A stretch of DNA of 64,000 nucleotides from Bimastos eiseni (lineage: Eukaryota; Annelida; Clitellata; Crassiclitellata; Lumbricidae): assembly GCA_959347315.1 (NCBI GenBank), contig OY365813.1, positions 14,068,016 to 14,132,015 of the forward strand. The letters are read 5' to 3'. Shown one piece after another: positions 22,356 through 33,420 of the stretch; positions within the stretch are counted from its first letter, which is position 1; every line of letters starts with the position of its first letter. The position numbers were made by a program, and so were the translations under genes. The notes beneath the pieces were generated by a model, which had not been told where the DNA came from, did not search any database, and saw nothing but the letters and a program-made list of their open reading frames with translations.

Positions 22356-22704
22356 AGTGATTTGTCATTGGCTGGTTAAACTAATTATAATAATGTTGCT
22401 AAAATATTCAATTAAAACTAAAAATAACAACAGCAATAACAACACGATTAATCTAGAGCGGTAATACATCTGGATCCGTTTGCCATTTTGGTTAAAACGT
22501 ACATCCAAGCACTTCTTGTGTGCGGATCCTGGTTTGCAAACCTATTCTGGCTTGTTAACAGATCTGAATATTGAGCAAGCACCGTCAGTACTGAGGATCT
22601 TAAACAGAGCGATACCTATTCATATGGGCCACGATGGTGAAGCAGGCCCATACCAAACCCGATCAGTTAGAGGACAATGACCAGGGTCGAGGTCGTGCAG
22701 TCGC

Positions 22705-22718
22705 TATACCAATCAATG

Positions 22719-22753
<35 letters not shown>

Positions 22754-22835
22754 GAATCAATCAATGAACCAATCAGTCAGTCAGTCAGCCAGCCAGCCAG
22801 TTACTCAGTCTATCAATCAATAAAAATTGCTATTG
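22705..22835 (-). repeat. (AATC)n / (CAGT)n tail, possibly a retroelement 3' end
   Basis: (AATC)n grades into CAGTCAGTCAGCCAGCC, then CAATCAATAAAAATTGC. On the minus strand TTTTTATTGATTG resembles the (ATTG)n-tailed ends at 55295-55400 and 60480-60560. Confidence 0.6.
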
Positions 22836-22895
22836 CAACTAACTGTAACTAACAGATAAGCACAGTGATCCCATGAATTAGGCCTAACACTGGCT

Positions 22896-22904
22896 GATAT
22901 ATAT

Positions 22905-22983
<79 letters not shown>

Positions 22984-23010
22984 TATGTATATATATATAT
23001 ATATATATAT
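22896..23010. repeat. (AT)n microsatellite
   Basis: About 115 bp of near-pure alternating AT with AATAT interruptions. Confidence 0.95.
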
Positions 23011-23019
23011 GGTAGGCCC

Positions 23020-23690
23020 AAAAGGATCAAGGCCCCGCGGAGTAGGGTCAGCCAAGATGACCCGTCCCCACAAGGACAGAAATTGGTAACATACCATATC
23101 CATGTGTCTGCCTCAGTCTCAAGGGTGATGGTAACATCTGTAGTTTAAAGGCAATGTGTGATAACAAAGATCATTAGCGTGACCATCCTACCTAATAAAT
23201 CTCAAGGAACTGCTCTTCTCTTCTTCAAAACAACTACAGTAATCGGTCGTCACGGATCCGTGCACTCTACATGTCAGCGTTGAGCTTTAGTTTCAATCAC
23301 TGTGTAAGATACATCTTACGCCATGGTTTCAATGCAACAAAACCGTATGATAACAAAGATGATTTATATCGTCGCCCTTCTCCTTTATCCACGCTTGAGA
23401 CTGGTACTACCAGAGAACGAGTAGTGGCCAAGCTTCATATGCCAGCCTTTCTGATCCGTGTATCTATAGAGACAGAGTCAACTACATGTGATGGGTGTGT
23501 AACGGCCATGTGTGAATAAGGATGTTACTAACAAGCAGGTCTACTGAAGGAGGGGGGCACTGCCTGCTGTGTCCTGTGTTCTCGTGTTACGCAGCACCGC
23601 CCGACTCAATCTGGGTCTAAATTTTTTACGGGAAGCATCCTGTCTAATTAATTCAAAACTGGGAATGTGGGTCAGAGCGGAATGAACTCC
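23020..23690. other. No recognised gene
   Basis: Unique sequence between the AT microsatellite and the GT/12-mer array. Short frames have no motifs. Confidence 0.45.
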
Positions 23691-23699
23691 CACGTAACC

Positions 23700-23793
23700 A
23701 CACACACACGCACGCACGTGGGTGTGGGGGCGTGCGTGCGTGCATGGGTGGGTGTGTGTGTCTGTGTGTGCGTGTGTGCGTGTGTGCGTGTGT
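23700..23793. repeat. CA/GT-rich microsatellite leader
   Basis: Interrupted (CA)n then (GTGTGC)n leading into the 12-bp array. Confidence 0.85.
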
Positions 23794-24057
23794 GACACTG
23801 TGTGTGACACTGTGTGTGACACTGTGTGTGACACTGTGTGTGACACTGTGTGTGACACTGTGTGTGACACTGTGTGTGACACTGTGTGTGACACTGTGTG
23901 TGACACTGTGTGTGACACTGTGTGTGACACTGTGTGTGACACTGTGTGTGACACTGTGTGTGACACTGTGTGTGACACTGTGTGTGACACTGTGTGTGAC
24001 ACTGTGTGTGACACTGTGTGTGACACTGTGTGTGACACTGTGTGTGACACTGTGTGT
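23794..24057. repeat. 12-bp satellite, 22 uninterrupted copies
   Basis: GACACTGTGTGT is repeated 22 times with no variation that I can see. The unit length is divisible by three and stop-free in several frames, so long CDTV/LCVT and HTVS/THSV repeat peptides appear on both strands. These are not genes. Each unit contains GTGTGACAC, a palindrome around one base. Confidence 0.97.
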
Positions 24058-24059
24058 AG

Positions 24060-24545
24060 TGCTTTTGTTGGCCGTTCGGGCAGACAAAAAACTATATGAG
24101 CTTAGAACTCTATCGAGGTTCTGTAATTCGAGAACACGCTTTAGTAATTAGATTCAACCACAAAGCCATTGTAAGCCTTCCGTTTTACTTAAAATTCGTT
24201 TGGCATCACTGGTTAGACCAACGCAGCACATGAAGTCGGCACTATAATAGCATACGGTCAATGTTCCTTGAAATCTAGGTCGTAACTTTGCCCCGGAAAA
24301 TGGTGGCAACAAATTCATCCCCTTCTTTCTCCCCATAGACGTAGCCAGGAGAAAAATTTCGATGGGGCTTAGTTTTGGGGGTTTCTATTGACCTTAGACG
24401 TATTTTTCTACTATTTTTATGTTTTAGTAACAGCAATGCATTTATTTCAGAGGTTTGAACTGGTAAAAACCCCAAATATGCCCAAGCCTTTCCCTTCCCT
24501 ATAATATTTGGCGTGTTAGGAAGGGTGGAGAGGCAGAGAAGAATG
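24060..24545. other. No recognised gene
   Basis: A C/G-rich phrase (GACGTAGCCAGGAGAAAAAT then TTCGATGGGG, about 24338-24368) resembles a transposon end, but I found no inverted partner or TSD. Confidence 0.4.
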
Positions 24546-24551
24546 AGTGTA

Positions 24552-25284
24552 GGACATTTGCCTCCCCGGACATTTGCCCCGACTAGGACAATTGCCCCCC
24601 AGTGAAGACCATAAGCTCGAGCAAATTATATATTCATGCTTGTGTGTGTAGTACTGTGTACATATGATGCATGATTGTATGCACATCATGTATGTGTGCA
24701 TAGACGTGTCTACGTTGAAATGTGTCCATGTCGGCTACGTGTTATTAAACCTGTTCAATGTCTATTTTAGAGGGTTGACATATTGCTTTGGTTTCGAAAC
24801 CTGTTAATTCCTCTCCCTGTTCGGTACCAATACCTGCAAAGTTTGTTGACGAATCAAGAAACCAATTTGATACCACGTGATATATAATGACTGCTGACTA
24901 GCTGACCAACACCGCCTATATTCTGAGATTATCATCTATATACAGGTACTCACCCACTCTCACTCTTATTATTCGGGAGATGATTATCGAGTGTCACTGA
25001 CGGTTTGCCGAAACACCGTAGCTGCCCATTAGCTGACCTTAACCGCTTGTCACGGACTGTATGCAGTATTTATGCATCCAACAAGATATAGATTCAGAAC
25101 TGGACTCACTTTGTCTCCTATATGACACGATAATTAGTTGCTTGTTTTCATATATTTTACATAATGGCAGTTAAATATATAATTTGCCATCATCCGTTCA
25201 TAGTTCATACTAGAGGAGGGGGCAAAAACATTTGCCCCAAAATTGGGGCAAATGTTCGGGGCCAAATGTCCGGGGGGGATGTCC
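24552..25284. mobile_element. Inverted-repeat element with GGACATTTGCCCC ends
   Basis: The left end reads GGACATTTGCC, then CCCCGGACATTTGCCCC. The right end, read in reverse complement, is GGACATCCCCCCCGGACATT followed by TGGCCCCG. A further copy of the left end, GGACATTTGTCCCCCCCGGA, is at 34752. The ~730-bp interior shows no transposase. No clear TSD was found, so the superfamily is left open. Confidence 0.65.
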
Positions 25285-25389
25285 GTTCCCGGAATGGTCA
25301 CCCCAATAATACAGGTCCAAGAATGGCCTGAGAAACAACAAAGCTAAACAATCCCTCTCAAGCTAAAGGAACTACACATAGAAGCCCCT

Positions 25390-25545
25390 CTGCTCTGCCT
25401 GGCAAACGAAATGAGATACATACATCTCTGGACAACCTCTCTGACTCGACGCAGCGCTCATGACTAATTCGGTGCCCTGTGCTGACGCCGCTGAGCTCTT
25501 AAGTGGCGCTTTAGAATGTTTTTAGTTTGTAATTACGATTATACG
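25390..25545 (+). mobile_element. LINE 3' end fragment
   Basis: The phrases CTGGACAACCTCTCTGA, CAGCGCTCATGACTAATTCG and AAGTGGCGCTTTAGAA, then a GTAATTACGATTA tail, mirror the 3' UTR of the LINE at 52185-52300. The orientation is plus. Confidence 0.7.
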
Positions 25546-25559
25546 ATATCGTCTGGCTG

Positions 25560-26829
25560 AGTATGCATTTGAAACAAGTTAAAGTAAAAACAGGTTTTTC
25601 GGGACCATCTTTTATTGACTGTTAGTAATCTGGTAGATGACGCAATCGATCCATTTAAATTATGATGTAAACTTGCCGGAGTGGAGCTTGTCAAGGAGGA
25701 CTCGTTCGAGTGGTTAAAAGATAGTCAATTTAATTTTTTGCACTTTCTGCATATTTTCTCAATGTTTAAGTTATGTCCGTAAAAATTTGACACATTGCAC
25801 TGTCATGCAAGCGTGACACGGTGACATGTGTGCAAAATTTCAGCTATGTAGGTCGACGAGAACATACCGAAAAAAGAGTTGAAAGATCCGTCCATGACAA
25901 ACTTTACGCAAGCCAAGTGAAAGAGAAGAGGGTAAAAAGAAAGACTGGGAGAACTCTAAGAATAGCGAGAGAAAAAAAATCAGCGAACAGGTTGAACTGG
26001 AAGAATAAGTGCAAAAGAACGGAACGGCCACGGTAAAGATCAACAATTATCATCTGCCCACATTTCGACCCGAGTGAAAGTTTCTGTCGTCAACTTCCGT
26101 AATCGTGATGGCATACATTAACCAAATTCACTGGCAACACTACAAAGACTTTCTCAGACAGGTATTCGCAACTCAGTCAGGCGTTGCGTAAAGAAGGTCA
26201 TTGAAATTGTTAATCGCTTCGACGAAAAAGCGAGCAAGAAAGTTTACATCAGGGACAAATCTAAGCACGACACTATTATTTCATTTCACAGACAGAGATA
26301 GGCCTACTCAGTGTATACATGTAGGCCTATATGACCTATTTTAATACATGTATGCACTTTTAGACGAACGAGTCTTAAACAGTAGAAGAATTTAAGCTAG
26401 CTTGAGAAGCAGTCATGGGGTATGGAGGGAGGGACTTCATTTTCTTAACCTCAGTAATCAGTATACACGAGGGCGGCTGGTCCCAATCCTCTCCATCGTT
26501 GTCTCAACCTCTCACCGACAGTGTACGGTGTACTATCCAATCGTCATACCGAAGTTGGCTATAGGGGGTGCCGCAGATGGAGCAGAAATCTTGACACAAA
26601 TTTCTGCCCTGGTTGGGATTTCAACATCTGACTGACTGACAACACTGTCGAGAAAGTATATAATTATTATAAAAAAAACTGTGCATTATAACATATGACG
26701 CCCAAATGAAAATTATATGCAATGTGCATCGAGGTGTTGAATATCGTTGAAAGTAGTGAGATTGGGTCCGGAGATCATCAATGAATAAAGCTATCTTAAT
26801 GACATAATGTAAGGCCTACCGTTACTCAT
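25560..26829. other. No recognised gene
   Basis: A Lys/Arg-rich frame at 25821-26036 (+) lacks any recognised domain. The rest is unique or decayed DNA. Confidence 0.4.
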
Positions 26830-26837
26830 ACTACGGA

Positions 26838-27534
26838 CAGTGGCGAGTTTACCTATTGGCGCACTAGGCGCGCGCCTAGGGCCCCAAATCTAAGGGGACC
26901 CCAAATGATTAAAATATAAAATATAAAATAACATCTCAGGGAGCCCCAAATGAATGATAATATTCATACAAAATAGTATCTTAGGGGCCCCCAAATGAAT
27001 GACAACACTAAATACAAAATAACATCTCAGGGGCCCCAAATGAATGATAATATTTCATACAAAATAACATCTCAGAGGCCTGTAAATGAATGGAAACATT
27101 TCATGCAAAATAGCATGTCTCACGTTTGAAATATTTTAAATGCAATATATTCTCTATTTTTGCAGCTAAGCATTCACATGACAAGTGTATTGTGGTAATT
27201 CATAATTGCTATATTAATATCAATATCAGCTCGGTTAGCTGTGTTGCTAAGAGCGAAGGCACGTGCAATGAGCTTTTTCGCTTCCAGAAGTTGGCTCACT
27301 GTTTAATTGAGTGAAATTTTTAGATAAAGTTGCGTATTTCGCTATTTTATGTGATGACGTGACGTCACATATCTCAGACTCCCCCTTCATCACACATGGT
27401 GACAGATGTATGACCCTTCCAATAGGTGCGTGACGTCATATATGGACGGCCCCTCAAACTCAGTGTAAAAATTCAGAAGGGCCCCAATAATGTTTGTGTC
27501 TATAGGGCCCCATTGTTATTTAAACGTGCCTCTG
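26838..27534. mobile_element. hAT element with internal 45-bp tandem array, 697 bp
   Basis: It starts CAGTGGCGAGTTTACC and ends GTTATTTAAACGTGCCTCTG. It is flanked by a perfect 8-bp TSD, ACTACGGA (26830-26837 and 27535-27542). Near the left end is the perfect palindrome TAGGCGCGCGCCTA. About five units of ~45 bp follow (CTCAGGGGCCCCAAATGAAT then an ACAAAATAACAT block, 26880-27115). A related left end is at 41992. Confidence 0.9.
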
Positions 27535-27966
27535 ACTACGGAGATATACTCTTATGTATTCTTAACTTTCTCTCTGCATGTAGAACAATTTATCAAATAT
27601 ATAGCTCTTCCTACAGAGCAATGCATCCAAAATAAGATTGGATGTATCCCAAAAGACCTATGCAAAGAATGCCAAAGATACACGCCTAATTTCGGTGTGA
27701 GGTATCATCAACTAAGCATTTGTGACAATTGGAGCAACTTAGTCCAGTAACGCAGCCAATTGGCAACATTGATTTGGTGTAAGAAAAGTTGAAGGTAGGC
27801 CTATGCAGGACCTCAATTCAAAAAGTGGAGTCATGGGTACACGGTATACCTCGTAGGCCTATACCTACACCTAAAAAAATACGCTTGATCCGGTACAGCA
27901 TACTGTACGAACGAGTAAGGGTAAAGGGTGCATTACTCAGAAAGGCCTGTAGACCTATCCTTAATA

Positions 27967-28993
27967 CAGAGGCGTATTTTGCTAGGGTATTTTGCGCCCG
28001 AGGACAAACTACAGAATTGGCGCCCCTTTTCTAAAAATAAATGCAATACAAGCCGCGGATAGCATGGTTTGTAATCTCATGGTGCAAAAATGTACTACAG
28101 GCCAATACCGGGTAAATTATAATAGGCCAATTATAATTATATACAGATTAAAAGTACAATTTAAGCGTACTGCAGATAGTGTAAAAAGTTAAAATATTCA
28201 AATTTACAATTCTTAATTTGTTTGCCATTGTACCACACAAAATAATAAGCATAGTACTGGTTGTTATTTTTGTTGCATAAGTCAAAGTAACCAAAAGTAT
28301 CAAAACTGTATCGTTTATACTACATAAAAGTCAGATAATGCTAAACTAGACTTATTTAAATCTTCTGCAATTTAAACCTTAATCGCAATCGTGACCTCCA
28401 AACTTCTAAAGGGCCGCTGAGTAGCTGTCAAGGAAGGTATGGTCTTGGTCCAAGATTGAAAGGTAGAATATCACATAAATAGTCTGGGTAACAGTTCTTG
28501 AAAAGGTGAGATTATGCTTATAATGGACAGCCAGAGGTGGATACGGGAGCTAGGGACAGATGATGTTGGACGGTCTAATAGTGTGAAAAATCTCGTGAGT
28601 TTTCCAAATTTAGATTATTAATTACTATACCAAATTTGTGCATATTATATTGAGAGCATATTCCACTTTAAGTACATGAAGCCGGTCAATATGATTTTTA
28701 AGAAAATGACGTCTGGTTAAGCCTAACATTTTAAAAGTAATTTTGTCATGAATATTATGTCGCCCTTACGTGACTTATTAATCACTGCCAGTGGAGAAGG
28801 AGGCGCCAAAATCATGCTTGACGACCTGTTTATAATGAGGATATTTTGTGGGCGCCAAAATTAAATCTTGCTAACTTGGTTCGGACTAAATTTTACCCAT
28901 CAAAATAAAAAATTAATAATTTTAATCCTCATTTAGGCGCCCCCTCAAAGTGGCGCCCGGGGACACATGCCCCTCCTCCTAGCTACGCCTCTG
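27967..28993. mobile_element. hAT element, 1027 bp, with a LINE fragment inside
   Basis: TIRs are CAGAGGCGTA at both ends, followed by TTTTGCTAGG on the left and GCTAGGAGG on the right in reverse complement. It is flanked by a perfect 8-bp TSD, CCTTAATA (27959-27966 and 28994-29001). A GCGCCCG motif repeats near both ends. No transposase is visible. Confidence 0.92.
28385..28600 (-). mobile_element. LINE 3' fragment nested in hAT
   Basis: The phrases CCTCCAAACTTCTAAAG, GTAGCTGTCAAGGA, GTCTGGGTAACAGTTCTTGA and AGCTAGGGACAGATGATG match 52190-52490 in the same orientation. An internal stretch of about 120 bp is missing relative to that copy. Confidence 0.75.
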
Positions 28994-29001
28994 CCTTAAT
29001 A

Positions 29002-29660
29002 GCAGGAAGTTCAGTTTCCAGATAAACGATACACAAACACCAGAATATCATCATGTGCGTACGCGTGCTGTTGTACATAGCCCAGAAACGAACGTTTCAT
29101 CTATAAACCAACAAATGATGGTCTAGAAGTGCTTTTGACAAACATACCCAAGTTGATGTTGATGAGTAGACGCCGAGTTAACCTTACGTCAAACGAACAT
29201 GAAAGCCAATCACTGGGATTTATCACTTGATCAGCAGTCTAGCGGTCATCTAATCTAGGCTGTGTTCAGCTGCCATTAAGGGTAATCATTTTCGGAATCT
29301 GAGTAAGCCTTTTTCGCCTGGCCGAACATAGGTAGCAAGCGTGGGAGATAATTTAGACGCCGACGCTATATTTCGCATAGAGGCCTACACTGATATCGCA
29401 TGATTGATATGTTCTCTATTCTAGACTCCGCTGTTAACAAGGCTGTCGTTGTCCGTCTCGTGTGTTATTCAAAGCCGTTGACCGCTGATTTGAATGTTAT
29501 ATCACGATGTTTAGTTGCTAATGTTTCGTCGTCTAGTAGTTCATGCAAAAGGTCAACTGTAACTGCCCTGAAAATACCCAGTCGTATCCCATAAGTTACA
29601 TCGTCATAATTTTGTGTCTAAGCACAAACCGCCATCGCCAGACTGTCAGAGTAACTAGAA
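29002..29660. other. No recognised gene
   Basis: Spacer between a hAT element and a SINE. A 64-codon frame (29400-29594) has no motif. Confidence 0.4.
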
Positions 29661-29667
29661 GTGTGGC

Positions 29668-29745
29668 ACTGTGGCCGATTGGTTAGAGCGTTCGGTCTGT
29701 AGAGTCGAGAGTGTGAGTTCGATCCTAGTCTGATAAGTTACTATA
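29668..29745 (+). mobile_element. tRNA-like SINE head
   Basis: TGGCCGATTGGTTAGAGCG is a good RNA polymerase III box A. GAGTTCGATCC, about 40 bp later, is a good box B. The acceptor and T-stem do not pair properly (51G-63A mismatch; no partner for GGCACTG), so this is a tRNA-derived SINE promoter and not a functional tRNA gene. The body probably extends to about 29840. Confidence 0.65.
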
Positions 29746-29849
29746 CTTCTGAACTAATTGCAAGAAGGGAAGTATCAAATCACTGCTGTACTGTATGGTA
29801 GTAGTGCCCACGGATGAAGAAATTCTGAATACTACACAGTAGTTATCCA

Positions 29850-30960
29850 AGTATGGTTCCGTCAAAAGGTCAACCTGAGGCAGAGGTCAAAGGGCATGAG
29901 TTCAGAGCCACATCGTCAGGCGGCGATGCATTAGTCTCCGATTGATCCAAACCTATTGGTGCCCAAGACAGACCGGTAGTGTTCTATTCCATCACAGTCA
30001 ACATCGTTGCTATTGTGTTATTGTTATTATTATCTTGTCCGATGTAGGAATGAAAGCTTCTGGTAAAATGGTCATTTATTTACCAATTTTAATTCCCGAG
30101 ATAGCAAGGATATTTCGGCATTTATAGAAGCAAAAAGACACGAAATGAAAAGAAATCACTTGTGTGTCATTGAATTGCAAAGTTAAAACCCTTTGTGGGT
30201 ATACTGTGTACACTTTGTAACTCTCGTAACGTTCTGCTACGTTACAGCACCTTCACTTTATACCTGTGTTCACACAAACCATCCAGTGGTTTAGAGATCG
30301 TAGGCATTCACGAAAGTCTGGTAATTTTTACTCAAATCCCTTGGAGTCATCGTGACAAGCAGAGTCCAGTGGAACACACATTACAGAGCAATAAACTATA
30401 GATAATCAGTTAATTAAGCCCAGGCACCACGATGGCATAGTTTCTGTATAGGCTAACAACCACTTGTCCTCAAATGTGAATTGTAGTCTAAACTGGCTTA
30501 GCAATTATCTTGCACGCAGATATGTATGCTCAAGGACCCAGTGTGTCCAACCTAACTGAACGATGGGTACTGGCTTCATCACAGCTTGGCCATCATGTCC
30601 GGTTGGCTGGTGCCTAACAATAATAATGAATCATGTAGTCGGTGGATACACTACCCAGAGTTAATATATGAATATTACCACAGGGTACGATACAATGGAG
30701 TTGAACGGACATTTAATAATGGGATATTGTAAAGTTCTGAAGTACACATTGAAGCCGAGTAAAAGGATACAAGAAGAACCATATGATGACTATCATCATC
30801 TGTCATCTCGCGTGGTCAGTCCTCTCCATCTCGCCATGATCATCCCACGGACATTTAAGTCATTTTATCCACTCATAATAGTAACGATGAGCTCTAGGCA
30901 GTTCTAGCTGAGTTTGGTGTGGCACACAATTGAGCTGAAATCTTTTGACTCATAATGTAA
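29850..30960. other. No recognised gene
   Basis: Only short frames without family motifs. Confidence 0.4.
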
Positions 30961-30974
30961 AATGATAATATAAT

Positions 30975-31357
30975 TGCCGCTGATAACTATTTAACTTTGA
31001 TAGTCAACTTTTAAAAATTAACGATTAATTAAGAGTTTGTTTCGATTAAATCACGAAACATTTTATAGTTATTTTTGCCAGACTAATTAATGACATTTCA
31101 ATTAAAATTCCGTTATCCAATTATTCAAATCCAAAATGTTTATAACGATCGACCTGCTGATATGTTGATACTTAATAGCTCGATTACTATCTGCCACCAT
31201 ACTGCACTGTTCACTCTGTTGTTGCTTCCAGACCTCCGCGGTACATGTTATGAGTAATGAGTAAAGAAATCGAAACGAATAATCGTTGAAAAAATTTAAT
31301 CATTAAAATAAATTGACGATTAATCGATTAATTTATCTATAATTTCCGCAGCCCTTA
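30975..31357. mobile_element. Probable AT-rich hAT MITE
   Basis: The interior is dense in ATTAATCGATTAAT-like inverted motifs. The right end reads, in reverse complement, AGGGCTGCGGAAATTAT. Identical octamers AATATAAT lie at 30967-30974 and 31358-31365. The left end (TGCCGCTGATAACTA) matches the right end only partly, and an AT-only TSD is weak evidence. Confidence 0.4.
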
Positions 31358-31365
31358 AATATAAT

Positions 31366-32129
31366 GCATTAGTTTTATCTTCCATGGGAGTGATTTGCAC
31401 TACCTCTGTCCTCTCAACGGACAGTCCAGCACCCCCAACCGCTAGAGCCTAAACTATCCCTTGGGGCCCATCCATTATTACGTGCTTTAAACAATCGGGC
31501 TTTTGGACCCCCTCCCCCTGTTGCACCGCGTACATTACATCTGAGCTCTACTACCCCCACGCCCATTGCGGAGGTTAAAATAGCTAAAGACATCTATAAG
31601 ACATTGATCATCATATTTAACAGCTTAAGCTTGTTCACTGTTCTGAAGGAATAAAACACTAACAACACATGCACTTTAAACAGTTTTAATGCAAAATAAA
31701 ATTGATTAAGCAGGAATATAGTCTGTGGTTGGGTTTGCAGTTCTGATTTTAATATTCAGTATTGTGGACGTCATAGGCCTAATTAGACAATATATTTTCG
31801 GGACCCAGCCTCTCCACCATACGCACCCGTATGCAAAATCGCCTTAGATCGAAACCCTTCCCTAGCTGTGTATGTAATATGTGGACAGCCCCTTGTCCCT
31901 TCTGTTGTTGGTAAAGGCTCTGCCAAGCCATATTCTGCAATTCTAAACAGTGAACGAAAACTAATGTAATTTACGTTTGGTTTAAACTGGGACATTTCGT
32001 CCATTTGACCTTCATCAGAATACGTTAGGCATCGGATTACTGAATCTGATTGCCGACTATGTACCATCAATCGATTCCGAAATGCAAAGTAGCCATTACA
32101 TTTCCAAACGAATCTAGTTATGTACATAG
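31366..32129. other. No recognised gene
   Basis: An open minus-strand frame reaches from about 32130 to 31783 (part of a 166-codon frame that begins in AT microsatellite). It has no recognised motif; it could be decayed coding sequence. Confidence 0.35.
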
Positions 32130-32252
32130 TTATATTATGTATATAACTTATACATATATATACATATATATATATATACATATATATATAGTAACAAGTA
32201 GCCCTGATAAATCCACACCCATATATATACATACATACATATATATATATAT
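32130..32252. repeat. AT/CATA microsatellite
   Basis: Interrupted (AT)n and (CATA)n immediately outside the LTR. Confidence 0.85.
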
Positions 32253-32743
32253 TGTTGCGTCCTGTGAAGCAACAGTTCATCAAGTAACACTAAATTGATT
32301 CGTTTTCCGTCTAGGAGTCGATACGGTTCATTTAATCATTTAGAGAATAAAGTAGGATTATACCGTACAACACGTGTAGCTCGAAAAGGTACGACACAGG
32401 AAAACCAACAAGCGACACGCTGGCTCACACGCGTCAGACAACCGACCAGGCAGAATAAAGTTCAACAATAGATGCAATGTCGCCGAAAACAGACTTCACG
32501 TGAGCCCACTTCGCCAATGCAGAATAACACTAACTTATCTATAGAAATACAAACGCGAGACAGAGCCTAGCTTACTAACGAACATCTGCCCGCTGTAAAC
32601 CCTAACACCCAACTGACTACATACACCGACCACCGCCTACCGCCAATCCCATCGAGAAATGAAGGGATGGTTAGCACCCCGTTGTACACCGAGTTCACAC
32701 TGCCCATAGCCTACGACCTTAATAGTACCCCCAGATCGTCACA
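32253..32743 (-). mobile_element. 3' LTR of a Ty3/gypsy element, ~491 bp
   Basis: On the minus strand a polypurine tract (AATGGGAGGGAGTA) is followed directly by TGTGACG. The LTR ends in CGCAACA, giving short inverted ends TGTnnCG. The second LTR is not in the window because the element is cut at 33420. Confidence 0.75.
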
Positions 32744-33420
32744 TACTCCCTCCCATTAACGAGAGGAAACCTTTGGGTTTCCGACAACTTAGATTGCATC
32801 CCTGCAACAAACGTCCATTATGTCCCATCCCAGTCGATCAAACAGAAATAAAACACGACCCCTACAATCAAACTTCTCTCACAGCTGTCGCACTTTCTGA
32901 CCCCATCGGTGGACGACTCAACAAGTCAGGCAGAATATTTCTTTGTCCAGGCCGATGACGTACGTCCCAGGAATATTGTTGCAATTCCAAATTCCAGCGC
33001 AGCAGCTTTTGGTTGTAATTCACCATTGAATTCAGGAATACCAAAGGACTGTGATCAGTGAACACTGTAAGCAGCGAGGAGCCAAAATACACACTATAAG
33101 CCCTCACCACCGACAGGAGCGCCAAAGCCTCCTTCTCTACTGTAGAGTAATTGACTTCACACGGTTTCAACTTGCGACTGAAATAGGCAATCGGATGTTC
33201 GATGCCCTCCACAACCTGGAACAGACTAGCACCAACACAAAAACACGACGCATCAACAGCTAAACAAAAAGGTAACGTATAGTCTGGCGACCGCAAAATC
33301 GGTCGCGACGCCAACCGCGACTTCAGATCCACAAATGCACGATGTGCTTCCTCGGACCATCGAAATTTCATGTTTTCTTCAGCATATTTGTCAGAGGCAA
33401 CGTCACCTTAGCATAGTTCG
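32744..33420 (-). pseudogene. Ty3/gypsy polymerase remnant: RT thumb and RNase H
   Basis: The main frame (32868-33371) has FRWSEEAHRAF and LAVDASCFCVGASLFQ. GIEHPIAYFSRKL, NYSTVEKEALAL and FTDHSPLVFL follow, then the terminal LLSRPP of an RNase H domain. Upstream, AKVTLPLTNMLKKT is readable in another frame, so one base has been lost near 33371. Only about 120 bp separate the RNase H end from the polypurine tract, so the integrase normally located there is deleted. The catalytic RT part (YxDD) is also missing, replaced by a satellite array. Confidence 0.88.

Noticed and set aside
23541..24151. Repeat-protein-like frames (HTVS, CDTV) on both strands
   Set aside because: The 12-bp satellite is stop-free in several frames; no start context or conserved flanks.
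29668..29745. tRNA gene
   Set aside because: Box A and box B are good, but the acceptor and T-stems do not pair; it is better read as a tRNA-derived SINE.
31783..32283. 166-codon minus-strand gene
   Set aside because: Its first third is AT microsatellite translation and the remainder has no recognisable family.
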